Shown: positions 1 to 7,854 of the stretch, piece after piece
How positions within the stretch are numbered: the first letter of the stretch is position 1
Layout of the letters: each line of letters opens with the position of its first letter
Source: RPRC01 sp034933285
Lineage (GTDB): Bacteria > Desulfobacterota > Desulfuromonadia > Geobacterales > Geobacteraceae
Reading direction: 5' to 3'
DNA: 64,000 bases
Assembly: GCA_034933285.1 (NCBI GenBank)
Contig: JAYFNT010000003.1
Span: 62,001-126,000 of the forward strand
The notes under the pieces: model-generated
Told to the model about the DNA's origin: nothing
The model's input: the letters and a program-made list of their open reading frames with translations, nothing else
Database searches by the model: none
Made by a program: the position numbers and the translations under genes

Positions 1-1
1 C

Positions 2-106
2 GAGGTGTGGGCGTTCACCGGCAACGGCATTTCCAGCGGCATGCGGCGGGAACTCGACCGGGCCGGACAACTGGGCAAGCCGATCCTCGAGATCGCCGAG
101 GTGTAA
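2..106 (+). CDS. 3' end of a nucleoside 2-deoxyribosyltransferase-like protein (partial)
   Basis: Only the last 34 codons lie in the window, ending in TAA at 104-106. The visible tail has the pattern VWAFTGNGISSGM, then a helix with RELDRAG and LGKPI near the end. This resembles the C-terminal part of small DUF4406 / DUF7768 nucleoside deoxyribosyltransferase-like proteins often carried by phages, where a VWxFG-ISxGM stretch precedes a final helix and strand. The next gene starts 4 bases later, so it probably belongs to the same transcript. The family call is a tentative pattern match from a short fragment. Confidence 0.4.
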   Translation, partial: EVWAFTGNGISSGMRRELDRAGQLGKPILEIAEV

Positions 107-109
107 GCA

Positions 110-580
110 ATGGCCTGGGATCAACAGCCCATCAGGGGATATCTGGTGGACGCCGACACGGGGGAGCGGCTCGAATTCCAGTACAACCCCAACTCCATCA
201 GCGACGAGAAGTCGACCGACTACGCGACGATCAAGATCCCCGGTATGAGCCACCCGCGCTACCAGTACGTCGCCGGGGAACCGCGCCGGATCGCCTTCAA
301 GGTCGAGCTGTTCAAGGGGCCGGTCAAACAGAAGGTCGACTGGCTCCGCTCGCTGCAATATCCGGAACACGCCGGAACCATGCTCAAGAACGCGCCGCAC
401 CGCGTACTGCTGATTTTCGGCGATCTCTACCCGGGCGTGACCTGCATCGTCCGTCAGGTGAAGGCGCGGTTCTTCGGCCTGTTCGACCGGGACAACCTGC
501 TGCCGCAACGGGCCGAGGTGGACATCGTCCTCGAGGAATACGTGGACCGTTCCATCAACTGGTCGGAGGTGCGCTCATGA
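110..580 (+). CDS. CIS tube / tail tube-associated protein
   Basis: This 156-residue protein has the features of the contractile-injection-system tube family (CIS_tube). An early LEFQYNPNSIS segment is followed by a PGMSHPRYQYVAGEPRRI stretch, and the C-terminus carries a beta-rich half with LEEYVDRSINW. Such proteins sit between the inner tube and the baseplate in contractile tails and usually precede a LysM-type protein and a gpD hub, which is exactly the order here. The start ATG at 110 follows a GAGGTGTAAGCA stretch. The stop overlaps the next gene by the ATGA junction at 577-580, implying translational coupling. The family call is fairly firm; the exact position in the particle is inferred. 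Confidence 0.75.
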   Translation: MAWDQQPIRGYLVDADTGERLEFQYNPNSISDEKSTDYATIKIPGMSHPRYQYVAGEPRRIAFKVELFKGPVKQKVDWLRSLQYPEHAGTMLKNAPHRVLLIFGDLYPGVTCIVRQVKARFFGLFDRDNLLPQRAEVDIVLEEYVDRSINWSEVRS

Positions 581-867
581 TTGGCCGCGATTCCCGCTAC
601 GCCCGCTGCGTTCTCTACCGGGACAGCGACGGCACCTCACTCGGCATGCGCCAGCGGATCGACACTACTCCGAGATATGACGACCGCCTGCACACCGTGG
701 TCGAGGGCGACCGTCTGGATCTGCTCGCGCACCGCTATCTGGGTGACGCCCGGCTCTGGTGGATCATCTGCGACTACAACGACATCTTTTTCCCGTTGGC
801 GCTCGAGCCCGGCCTGGCGCTGCGCATTCCCTCCCGCGAACACGTCCAGATGCGCCTGCTCGACTGA
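577..867 (+). CDS. LysM-like tail assembly protein (gpX-like)
   Basis: A 96-residue protein starting at the ATG that overlaps the previous stop. The middle reads VVEGDRLDLLAHRYLGDARLWWIICDYN, quoted here only as a type: VxxGDxLDxLAxRYxGD followed by WWxIxxxN is the LysM-like fold of small tail proteins such as P2 gpX and the LysM protein of contractile injection systems. The C-terminus has PGLALRIPSRE, the usual closing strand. In tails this protein bridges tube and hub. It is shorter than hub-fused versions but normal for a stand-alone one. Confidence 0.75.
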   Translation: MIGRDSRYARCVLYRDSDGTSLGMRQRIDTTPRYDDRLHTVVEGDRLDLLAHRYLGDARLWWIICDYNDIFFPLALEPGLALRIPSREHVQMRLLD

Positions 868-870
868 AGC

Positions 871-933
871 GTCCGACACCTCGCCATGCCTTCCGGTAAG
901 TAAGCAGGGAACTGCGAACCACCGGAGAGACGC
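871..933 (+). promoter_or_regulatory. Structured intergenic leader, copy A (possible SD-sequestering element)
   Basis: The 66-nt gap before the gpD gene contains CCTTCCGGTAAGTAA (889-903) and ACCGGAGAGAC (921-931), both identical in the gap before gpJ (7873-7887 and 7932-7942). TCCGGT (892-897) can pair with ACCGGA (921-926), which includes part of the likely Shine-Dalgarno GGAG. Between them GCAG (904-907) and CTGC (912-915) form a small hairpin with a GGAA loop. The pairings are seen by eye; a regulatory role is inferred. Confidence 0.5.
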
Positions 934-2217
934 ATGGATCTGGATACCTTCAAACCGACATTTCTGATTCAGATCGAGGGGCAAGACCTCTCGAAGGACA
1001 TCACCCAGGAGATCACCTCGTTCGTTTTCACCGACAACGAGGAGGAGTTGGATGTCCTCGAACTGTCGGTGACCGACCGCAACCTGCAGTTCGTCGACGA
1101 TCCGCTTTTCCAGGAAGGCAACGAGATCGTGGCCCGCTTCGGCTACGTGGGGAATCTCTCCCCGCGCAAGAAGGCGGTCATCAAGGACATCGATTACGAT
1201 TTTCCGGAAAACGGTGATCCGACCATCCGCATCAAGGCCTACGACAAGGGCTTCAAACTGGCGGGCAAGGAAAACCAGAAGGTCTGGCAGAAACCCGCTC
1301 CCGGCATCCTCTATTCGGAAATCGCCGAACAAGTCGCCGCCGCCAACGGCCTCACGCCGGTGGTCACGGCCACCAAGGGGACCCATCTCCGCGTCACCCA
1401 GAGCAACATTTCGGACGCCCAGTTCCTCAAGGAGCTGGCGGAAAAGGCCCGCGACCGCGATGGCGACGGCGTGAGCGGCTATGTCTTCTACATCCAGGAC
1501 GACGAACTCCATTTCCATCCTCGCGAGCTTGACCAGACGCCGCTTCTGACCCTCGAATATTTCACCGACACCAACGGCCTGTTGCGCTCGTTCCGCCCCA
1601 GCACCCAATCCCAGGGAGCCAAGGGCGCGGGTGTCGAGACCAAGACGGTCGGCGTCGACCCGCGCAAGAAGGACGTGGTCGAGCACAAGGCCAACAACGC
1701 CACCACGCCCGAGCGGACGGCCCTGGGCAAGCAGACCTATCTGGTCGAGGGTAACACCGGCGAAGGCAGCTTCAAGGAACAGGAGACGGGGCAGATCGTG
1801 CCCAGCTTCGACCGTTCCGAAGGCTTTCACGAAGAGCCGCGCCAGGAGCCCGCCCAGGACAACGCCGAAGGCAAATTCCGCGAGGCCGAGCTGCGCCAGG
1901 TCGAGGCGGATGCGGCCACCATCGGTATTCCCCAGCTACGCGCCAAGAAAAACGTCGAGATCAAGGGCGTGGGACGGAAGTTTTCCGGCATCTATTACTG
2001 CCACTCGGTGCGCCACAGCATCAGCGGCGCAGGCTATCTCTGCGAACTCAAACTCAAGAAGAACGCCCTCGGCAAGGGAGCGGGCGACAAGTCCGCCGAG
2101 TCCCAGGGCAAACCCAACGACAAGGAGGCCCCGCCTACGCCGCAAAACGAGCCGCCAGCCATGGTGACCATCGACGCGGATTCCGGCGCGGTCACACAAG
2201 GAGGCGGCAATGGGTGA
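934..2217 (+). CDS. Phage late control D / baseplate hub protein (gpD-like)
   Basis: A 427-residue protein of the gpD / gp27 hub family. The N-terminal half has the typical run FLIQIEGQDLSKDIT, LDVLELSVTDRN and ARFGYVGNLSP; the middle has SDAQFLKELAEKA and the GYVFYIQDDELHFHP segment; the later part has KGVGRKFSGIYYCHSVRHSI, followed by a low-complexity charged tail rich in K, P and Q. The hub forms the ring beneath the tube and holds the gpV spike. It is followed by an 8-nt overlap with the peptidase gene. The ATG at 934 lies behind a GGAGAG ribosome site that is part of the structured leader. The acidic/charged tail after about residue 375 is longer than in minimal hubs. Confidence 0.85.
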   Translation: MDLDTFKPTFLIQIEGQDLSKDITQEITSFVFTDNEEELDVLELSVTDRNLQFVDDPLFQEGNEIVARFGYVGNLSPRKKAVIKDIDYDFPENGDPTIRIKAYDKGFKLAGKENQKVWQKPAPGILYSEIAEQVAAANGLTPVVTATKGTHLRVTQSNISDAQFLKELAEKARDRDGDGVSGYVFYIQDDELHFHPRELDQTPLLTLEYFTDTNGLLRSFRPSTQSQGAKGAGVETKTVGVDPRKKDVVEHKANNATTPERTALGKQTYLVEGNTGEGSFKEQETGQIVPSFDRSEGFHEEPRQEPAQDNAEGKFREAELRQVEADAATIGIPQLRAKKNVEIKGVGRKFSGIYYCHSVRHSISGAGYLCELKLKKNALGKGAGDKSAESQGKPNDKEAPPTPQNEPPAMVTIDADSGAVTQGGGNG

Positions 2218-2584
2218 TCTCAGCAAGAATTTCAACCGTTCGGAATTCGCCTGCAAAGGCACGAACTGCTGCGGCCATTCGGCTGCGGTCCATCCCGACC
2301 TGGTCGACGCCCTGCAGACGCTGCGCGACCGCATCGGCAAACCGCTGTCCATCACCAGCGGCTTCCGTTGCAACCGGCACAACAAGGCGGTGGGTGGCGC
2401 GGAACAGAGTTTTCACACGCTGGGCATGGCAGCCGACGTGAGCTGTCCCGCAGGCGTTTCGCCCGAGGAACTGGCGGTCATCGCCGAGGAGATTCCACTC
2501 TTCCGCGAAGGCGGCATCGGCGTCTATGCCTCCTGGGTCCATCTCGACGTGCGTCAGTCGGGCAAGGCGAGGTGGCGGTCATGA
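2210..2584 (+). CDS. M15-family D,D-/L,D-peptidase (tail or lysis peptidoglycan hydrolase)
   Basis: A 124-residue peptidase M15_3 type protein. It opens with NFNRSEFACK, has SITSGFRCNRHNKAVGGA, and shows the zinc site H69-x6-D76 (SFHTLGMAAD) and H111 (WVHLDVR). Such enzymes cut peptide crosslinks in peptidoglycan. Because it sits between hub and spike genes, it could either help the tail pierce the wall or act as an endolysin together with the XhlA-like protein downstream; no signal peptide is seen. It overlaps the hub gene by 8 nt and the next gene by ATGA. Confidence 0.85.
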   Translation: MGDLSKNFNRSEFACKGTNCCGHSAAVHPDLVDALQTLRDRIGKPLSITSGFRCNRHNKAVGGAEQSFHTLGMAADVSCPAGVSPEELAVIAEEIPLFREGGIGVYASWVHLDVRQSGKARWRS

Positions 2585-3000
2585 GCGCCGAAGCCAAGAC
2601 CCTGTTTTCTGGCACCGCGCTGGGTCTCTCCGGGCCGCTTCGGGTGGAGATCCTGCCCAATGGAATGACCGCAAGGCTGACCCAGCCGTTCCGTGTCCGC
2701 ACCGGCGCTGGCCGCATCATCGAAGTGCCCGCCGGGTTCGAGACCGACTTCGCCTCGGTGCCGCGCCTGTTCTGGCGCGTGGTGCCGCCCTGGGGCCGAT
2801 ATTCCCCGGCGGCAGTCGTTCACGACTATCTCTACCACACCGGCAAGGTCTCGCGGCTTGCGGCCGACCGCGTCTTTCTCGAACTGATGGCGGCCTTGGG
2901 CGTGCCCCCGTGGAAACGCCAGCTCATGTATTGGGCGGTTCGCCTGGGCGGCTGGCTAGCCTGGAACGCCAGTCGAAAGCGGGAGGCGGAGCATGCTTGA
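2581..3000 (+). CDS. DUF1353 phage protein
   Basis: A 139-residue protein starting at an ATG that overlaps the previous TGA. The core reads VPAGFETDFASVPRLFW, then SPAAVVHDYLYH and a C-terminal hydrophobic helix (QLMYWAVRLGGWLAW). This is the DUF1353 signature (FxTDxASxPxxF...AAxxHDxLY), common in tail and lysis regions of prophages and of unproven biochemical function; the conserved D, S, H and D suggest a possible catalytic or metal site. It overlaps the spike gene by 8 nt. Confidence 0.75.
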   Translation: MSAEAKTLFSGTALGLSGPLRVEILPNGMTARLTQPFRVRTGAGRIIEVPAGFETDFASVPRLFWRVVPPWGRYSPAAVVHDYLYHTGKVSRLAADRVFLELMAALGVPPWKRQLMYWAVRLGGWLAWNASRKREAEHA

Positions 3001-4042
3001 AACCCGCGACCGTCAATCCGAAGAACGCTACCGCAACCGCTGGTACGGCAAGTACCGGGCCTTCGTGCGCGACAACAACGACCCCGAACGCCTCGGCCGG
3101 GTCCGCCTGGAAATCCCCGCCGTGCTCGGCAGCGGGCGGGAGAACTGGTCCGAATGGGCCGCGCCCTGTTTTCCCTACGGCGGCAACGACGACACCGGCA
3201 TGTTCCTGGTCCCCGAGGAAGGAGCCTCGGTCTGGGCAGAGTTCGAGGGAGGCGTCGTCCAGCATCCGATCTGGACCGGGTTCTGGCTGGCCAAGAGCAA
3301 TCCCGGTGAGCAGCCCGAGGAATCAAAGCGCACCTGCGCGAATGCCTTCTGTCATGACTGTGAGGACAAGGTTGAGCATCAGGCCAACCGGCACGACGAT
3401 CTCGAACACAAGAAGTACCACGGCCATCCACCGTATTACTGCCCGCGCCTGAAGGTCCTGCTCAAGACCGAAACCGGCCACACCATTCTTGCCGATGATC
3501 GCGACGGCGACGAGCTGCTGCGGATCATCGACCGCGCCGGGCAGATCCTCACCATGGAAGGGAAGGTGAAGCCCGAGATACAGAGCGGCAACGCCCTGCG
3601 CCGAGGTACGAAGGACGCCGAGAAAGGCGACCAGCTCGACATCGCCTCGCAGATCGTCGGCTCCCGCGCCCGCATCCAGCTCACCGACCTCTGCCGCCAG
3701 CAGGTGATCCTCGAAGCCTGGCAGGACAAGGAGAAGGTCCACATCCTCTCGTGCGACAAGGGCCGCTCCCGCTGGCAGAAGATCCTTATCGATACCACCA
3801 AGGGTCGGGAGAAGGTTCACATCTGGGGACTCAACGGCACCCAGGAAATCCTGGTCGATTCCACCGCCGCCGCCGAACAGATCCGGCTCACCGACAAGGC
3901 CGGTCAGGTGGTGCGCATGAACGCCGCGCCCGGCCAGGAGAGCATCAGCGCCACCGACAAGTCCGGCAGCCTCGTGTTCATGGATGGGGTGGCCGGAAAC
4001 ATCATCATTCGCTCGACGAACACTGTCTTGATCAACACCTGA
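2993..4042 (+). CDS. Baseplate spike protein gpV / VgrG-like (gp5 OB-fold)
   Basis: A 349-residue spike protein. Residues about 15-105 form the OB-fold (YRAFVRDNNDPERLGRVRLEI, quoted in part: DPERLGRVRLEIP; then EEGASVWAEFEGG and HPIWTGFW). The region 115-150 is an unusual Cys/His-rich insert with C115, C120, C123, C150 and five histidines. The rest consists of repeating short beta stretches (ILVDSTAAAEQIRLTDKAG, VFMDGVAGNIIIRST) expected for a trimeric beta-helix needle. It would be tipped by the PAAR protein encoded 0.4 kb downstream. The family is clear; metal binding by the insert is inferred. Confidence 0.85.
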   Translation: MLETRDRQSEERYRNRWYGKYRAFVRDNNDPERLGRVRLEIPAVLGSGRENWSEWAAPCFPYGGNDDTGMFLVPEEGASVWAEFEGGVVQHPIWTGFWLAKSNPGEQPEESKRTCANAFCHDCEDKVEHQANRHDDLEHKKYHGHPPYYCPRLKVLLKTETGHTILADDRDGDELLRIIDRAGQILTMEGKVKPEIQSGNALRRGTKDAEKGDQLDIASQIVGSRARIQLTDLCRQQVILEAWQDKEKVHILSCDKGRSRWQKILIDTTKGREKVHIWGLNGTQEILVDSTAAAEQIRLTDKAGQVVRMNAAPGQESISATDKSGSLVFMDGVAGNIIIRSTNTVLINT

Positions 4043-4054
4043 AGGAAGCATCGC

Positions 4055-4429
4055 ATGGGAGAAAGAACAACAACGCCCTCCGGACTCTCGGCCAGCGAGG
4101 AATTGCTGGCCCGGACCTTCGAGCATTGGCGGGAGGAATTCCGCAGCATCCTCGAAAACCACCGCCGGGAAATCCAGGATCGCCTCGAGAAGATCGAGCG
4201 CGAAATCGAGAAGAAATCGGACAAGGAAAACGTCGAGGTGCTGGTCCGCTCGATCTATTCCGATCTGCACCGGCACGCCGAGGAGATCGACCGGCTGCAC
4301 GCCCGGGTCGGCTCCAAGATGGGGACCGAGACCATGTGGAAGATCGTCGGCCTGGTGCTGACCATCGGCAGCACCATCGGCGGACTCATCGGCTTTCTGA
4401 TCCATCTGTTGCTGAAAGTGAACCCATGA
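4055..4429 (+). CDS. Coiled-coil membrane protein, XhlA/holin-like
   Basis: A 124-residue protein with a long charged amphipathic region (residues about 20-80, many E, K and R with heptad-like spacing, including REIQDRLEKIEREIEKK) and one hydrophobic segment near the C-terminus (IVGLVLTIGSTIGGLIGFLI). This layout matches haemolysin XhlA-type proteins that work with holins in prophage lysis, although it is longer than typical XhlA. Located between the spike and PAAR genes and overlapping the latter by ATGA. It could instead be a tail chaperone or membrane anchor; the function is inferred from layout only. Confidence 0.5.
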   Translation: MGERTTTPSGLSASEELLARTFEHWREEFRSILENHRREIQDRLEKIEREIEKKSDKENVEVLVRSIYSDLHRHAEEIDRLHARVGSKMGTETMWKIVGLVLTIGSTIGGLIGFLIHLLLKVNP

Positions 4430-4689
4430 GCTCCCAGGCTCGACTTGGCGACATCAGCAGTCACGGCGGCGTCATCATCACCGGGGCGAGCCGGACGCTG
4501 GACAACGGCATGCCGGTGGCCCGCATGGGGGATCTGCACGTCTGTCCCATCCCTGGGCATGGCGTGACGCCCATTGTGACCGGCAGCTTCGACACCATCA
4601 CCGAAGGATTGCCCAACGCCCGCATCGGCGACATCACCGCCTGCGGAGCCATCATCGTCACTGGCAGTCCCGACACCATCGACAACTGA
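4426..4689 (+). CDS. PAAR-domain spike tip protein
   Basis: An 87-residue stand-alone PAAR protein. It has the repeated pattern ARLGDISSHGGVI, VARMGDLHVCP, PIPGHGVTPIVTGS and ARIGDITACGAIIVTGS. The metal-binding set of H and C residues expected of PAAR cones is present (H in SSHGG, H and C in LHVCP, H in GHG, C in ACG). It caps the gpV needle in contractile tails and T6SS. No toxin extension is fused to it. Confidence 0.9.
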   Translation: MSSQARLGDISSHGGVIITGASRTLDNGMPVARMGDLHVCPIPGHGVTPIVTGSFDTITEGLPNARIGDITACGAIIVTGSPDTIDN

Positions 4690-4699
4690 GGGGGACGCG

Positions 4700-5005
4700 A
4701 TGAACAATCTCGAACAGCCGCAGGAACCGCACTACTGGGATGTTTTCCCGAAACTGATCCGGGTCTCGCGATCCCCATTCGTCCAGCGCATTCCGCTCTC
4801 GATCCGGGGTCTGCCCGAAGCGCCGGTGTTCGAATCGTCCAATCCCGACGTGGCCAGTGTCGATGAAGACGGCAATGTCGAATGCGGCTTCGTTCCCGGA
4901 GCGGCCCTGATTCTGGTTTGGGATTCGCCCGAGCGGCTCAGCCTGCGGCACGTTCAGGTCGAGGTCTATGGCGGCGTCTCCGCACCGGTGGAGGTCCCTT
5001 CATGA
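4700..5005 (+). CDS. Small Big2-like (Ig-fold) tail decoration protein
   Basis: A 101-residue protein with a Big2-like core: RIPLSIRG, VFESSNPDVASVDEDGNVECG and SLRHVQVEV. The SSNPxVAxVxxDGxV stretch is the hallmark of bacterial Ig-like group 2 domains. The same pattern recurs in the first about 90 residues of the next gene, with the matching block order (QRIPLS, PVFxSSNP, SLRHVxVEV), so the two arose by tandem duplication. It overlaps the next gene by ATGA at 5002-5005. Likely a carbohydrate- or surface-adhering decoration, by inference from the fold. Confidence 0.55.
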   Translation: MNNLEQPQEPHYWDVFPKLIRVSRSPFVQRIPLSIRGLPEAPVFESSNPDVASVDEDGNVECGFVPGAALILVWDSPERLSLRHVQVEVYGGVSAPVEVPS

Positions 5006-6012
5006 CGGATGCCCCGGCAGCCTTCAGCCACTGGGAGGTACAGCCTCGCTCCATCCGCCTCTCCGCTGGCGAGTTCGAGCAACGGATTCCGCTCTCCCTG
5101 CGCGGCGACGTGGACGCTCCGGTCTTTGCCTCCAGCAATCCGGAGGTCGCGGAGATCGGGCCGGACGGTGTCATTCGCTGCGGCTGGACCATCGGCAACG
5201 CCGTGCTCATGGTCTGGCGATCCTCGGACCGGGACAGTCTCCGCCATGTTCTGGTGGAGGTCCGCGATCCGTCCTGGTTCGCCGACCACCCGGACTTTGC
5301 CAGCGGAGCCACGGTCTTCCTCAGCGGCATGGTGGTCAACGCCCTCAATACCAGCGGTGTCGGAAACGCGCTGATCGAATTCCGCCGCTCGGAAACCGGC
5401 CCGGCGGCGTACCAGACCTTCGCCAAGGCCTATGGCGGGTTCGAGCTGTCCGTACCCGAGGGGTTCTATTACGTGGAGGTCACCGCGCCGGGATACATCG
5501 CCTGGCATGGCTGGGTGAATGCCGACCCCAACACCTCCGGCGACATCCAGATCGTTCTCTCGCCCGAGCTCGACGGCCAGGTCGCCCGCATCGTGTTGCA
5601 GTGGGGCCTGAATCCCCGGGACCTCGATTCCCATCTCACCGGACCGACGCCATCCGGCGGCAGGTTCCATGTGTTCTATTCCCACACCATCGAAAACGAG
5701 GCGGCGGAATTGGACGTGGACGACACCAGTTCCTACGGGCCGGAGACCATCACCATTCATCGGCTCATCCCCGGCGTCTACCGCTACGCGGTCCACGACT
5801 ACACCAACCGCAACGCCAATCCGAGCACCGGCCTGGCGCAGTCCGGAGCATCGGTGAAGGTGTTCTTGAGCGATGGCCGTGAGCAGACCTTCAACGTTCC
5901 CAACGCCCCCGGCACGGTCTGGACCGTGTTCGAAATCGACGGCGCGACCGGAACAGTCACGGCGGTCAACGCCATGAGCTATCAATCCCAACCCGCCAAT
6001 GTCGGCATTTAA
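5002..6012 (+). CDS. Big2-like domain plus carboxypeptidase-regulatory and YfaP-like domains, tail surface protein
   Basis: A 336-residue protein. Residues about 1-90 repeat the Big2-like unit of the preceding gene. Residues about 100-180 look like a CarboxypepD_reg type fold (VFLSGMVVNALNTSGVGNALIEF, seen in part, then GGFELSVPEGFYYVEVTAPGY). The last part (LQWGLNPRDLDSHLTGP, FHVFYSHT, LDVDDTSSYGPETITI, GVYRYAVHDYTNR) matches the DUF2135/YfaP-like domain found on secreted bacterial proteins. No signal peptide is seen, fitting incorporation in a phage particle. An adhesin role is inferred. Confidence 0.6.
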   Translation: MTDAPAAFSHWEVQPRSIRLSAGEFEQRIPLSLRGDVDAPVFASSNPEVAEIGPDGVIRCGWTIGNAVLMVWRSSDRDSLRHVLVEVRDPSWFADHPDFASGATVFLSGMVVNALNTSGVGNALIEFRRSETGPAAYQTFAKAYGGFELSVPEGFYYVEVTAPGYIAWHGWVNADPNTSGDIQIVLSPELDGQVARIVLQWGLNPRDLDSHLTGPTPSGGRFHVFYSHTIENEAAELDVDDTSSYGPETITIHRLIPGVYRYAVHDYTNRNANPSTGLAQSGASVKVFLSDGREQTFNVPNAPGTVWTVFEIDGATGTVTAVNAMSYQSQPANVGI

Positions 6013-6024
6013 TGGAGGTTGTCG

Positions 6025-6915
6025 ATGATTTCCGAAGAACCCGCCGACTTGCAGGCCACCATCGAACAGACCGATTCCGGCGAACAGCAGTATGTACTGC
6101 GGGTGCTCTGCGATCACCTGTTTGGCATCCGTGAGGAGCTTTCCGGCATCCGCACGTTGCTGGAGGCCGGTCACGCTGCCTCGGAGGCGATGCGCGGCCA
6201 GGCCCAAGCCTATCTGGAGGCCCAGCAGGCCAAGACCCAGGAGTATCTGGATCAGATACAGGTCGAGCCGGAGCCCGATTTCTATCCCTTCGTCGAACTA
6301 CCTGCGGGCACCGAACCCCGGGATCTGCCGGACGGCAACCGGCTCTTCACCTTGCCCGACGGCATGATCCTGCGGACCACTGACGATCAGCGAATCTGCG
6401 TCATCGACGCAGGGGAACAGCAGGTCGTCACTCCCGGACCCGGCACGGCCATCGAGGTCGCCCCGGGACGCCTTTACACCCTGGTCGAGTCCTATCTGAG
6501 CGCGACCCAGGAGGCAGCCGGTATCAGCGGACTGCCCGCCGGGACAGTGCCGACCGCCATGGGCGCGGATCGCTTCGCGGTGGATCTGCTCGAGGGCATC
6601 CGTCTCGACGTCGATCACCGGGAGCGGTTCATCACCCTGATCAACCCGGCCGGACCTATCGACATCATCGGCATCGGCCGCATCGAGGGCATCGGCGAAA
6701 CCATCGCTGTCCGTCTGCTCTCCGGCGGAGCCAAGGGATTCCAGTGCGGCCAGTCCGGCCACGGCGGGCTGATCGAGGCGGACGGAACCATTCACCTGGG
6801 GCTCAAGAGCGGCCTGGATCTGGTGATCCGGTTCCAGGGAGAAGCCATCGACGACGACACTTCGGAAAATGGCTGCTCGGGACAGTGCGGCATCGACTGC
6901 GAGGAGCGTACCTGA
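6025..6915 (+). CDS. Phage tail-associated hypothetical protein with coiled-coil N-terminus
   Basis: A 296-residue protein not assigned to a family. Residues about 15-75 are helical and charged, with AMRGQAQAYLEAQQAKTQEY predicted as coiled coil. The middle is beta-rich (LPDGNRLFTLPDGMILRT, VVTPGPGTAIEVAPGRLYTL). The C-terminus is cysteine-rich (FQCGQSGHGG, NGCSGQCGIDCEE). The ATG at 6025 follows a TGGAGG ribosome site; an upstream in-frame TTG at 6019 is less likely. It ends in a TGATG overlap with gp25. Structural role inferred from position only. Confidence 0.5.
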   Translation: MISEEPADLQATIEQTDSGEQQYVLRVLCDHLFGIREELSGIRTLLEAGHAASEAMRGQAQAYLEAQQAKTQEYLDQIQVEPEPDFYPFVELPAGTEPRDLPDGNRLFTLPDGMILRTTDDQRICVIDAGEQQVVTPGPGTAIEVAPGRLYTLVESYLSATQEAAGISGLPAGTVPTAMGADRFAVDLLEGIRLDVDHRERFITLINPAGPIDIIGIGRIEGIGETIAVRLLSGGAKGFQCGQSGHGGLIEADGTIHLGLKSGLDLVIRFQGEAIDDDTSENGCSGQCGIDCEERT

Positions 6916-7844
6916 TGAGCTATGACTTTCTCGGCAAGGGAGTGCGCTACCCGTTCCGGTTTCAGTCGGTATCCGGCGGCACCCAGATCTCGACCGCCAC
7001 CTCGCGGGAGCACGAGCACATCCGCGAAAGCATCCTGCAGATCCTCGGCACCCGGATCGGCGAACGGTTCATGAATCCGGAGTTTGGCTCCAGGCTGAAG
7101 GATCTGGTGTTCGAACAGAACGACGAGGTGCTCAAGGGCCTGCTGCGCCATTACGTGATCGACGCCATCAAGCGCTGGGAAAAGCGGGTGATCATCACGG
7201 AGGTGCGCTTCGACGACCGGCCGCTGAACATCGACGGCAACCTGCTGCTGGTACATATCGCCTACCGGGTGATCCAGAGCCAGGTGGACGGCAACCTGGT
7301 CTATCCCTTCTACAGAGAAGACCCGAACAATCCCGCGCCCAGCTATCCCCAGCCGGAACCACCGCCGGAACCCGAGCCGGAACCACCGCCGGTGCGCAGC
7401 GTGCACCTGTCGCCGGACGTGCGCTCACTGTTCAATCTGCTCTGGTTCGACGCGGCCGAGATGAGTCCCGATCCGGACGATTCCTTCATCTGGCCAGCCG
7501 GGGAATACGAAGTCGCCTACATCGAGGGAGCCTTTCAGGACCGTAACGGCAAGTGGATCGTCAGCGATCCGGGTGACAACCACGGCCATTACCTGACATT
7601 CGAGGGAGCGCCAGAAACCGAAGCGCCCCAGGCCGAGCACGCCCTCTATCTGGCCGCGAGCGGTCTGGGCTTCGACACCCAGAGTCAGGCGGAAGACAAC
7701 GCCGCTGGCACCGTTCACCGGATCACCACCCTGGAGCCGGGCCGCATCGGTCTGTTCTATTTCGAGGGCAAAAAGGAATCCCACTACCTCAACAACACCT
7801 CCGGGCAGCCCAATCCCGTCTGGCAATTGCGCGGCCCGCTCTGA
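6915..7844 (+). CDS. gp25/GpW-like baseplate wedge protein with C-terminal extension
   Basis: A 309-residue protein. Residues about 20-125 are the gp25 wedge domain (EHIRESILQILGTRIGERFM, seen in part, then NPEFGSRLKDLVFE, AIKRWEKRVIITEVRF and LLVHIAYRVI). A proline/glutamate linker follows (about residues 138-158, repeated PEP motifs), then an extra domain of about 145 residues (FIWPAGEYEVAYIEGAFQD, DNHGHYLTFEG) not normal for gp25. gp25 nucleates sheath attachment to the baseplate. The extension may be an Ig-like or lectin-like decoration; that part is inference. Confidence 0.8.
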   Translation: MSYDFLGKGVRYPFRFQSVSGGTQISTATSREHEHIRESILQILGTRIGERFMNPEFGSRLKDLVFEQNDEVLKGLLRHYVIDAIKRWEKRVIITEVRFDDRPLNIDGNLLLVHIAYRVIQSQVDGNLVYPFYREDPNNPAPSYPQPEPPPEPEPEPPPVRSVHLSPDVRSLFNLLWFDAAEMSPDPDDSFIWPAGEYEVAYIEGAFQDRNGKWIVSDPGDNHGHYLTFEGAPETEAPQAEHALYLAASGLGFDTQSQAEDNAAGTVHRITTLEPGRIGLFYFEGKKESHYLNNTSGQPNPVWQLRGPL

Positions 7845-7854
7845 GGCATCCCGC

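Noticed and set aside
637..1830. 397-residue minus-strand open frame opposite gpD
   Set aside because: Shadow of the gpD gene with biased composition and no ribosome site.
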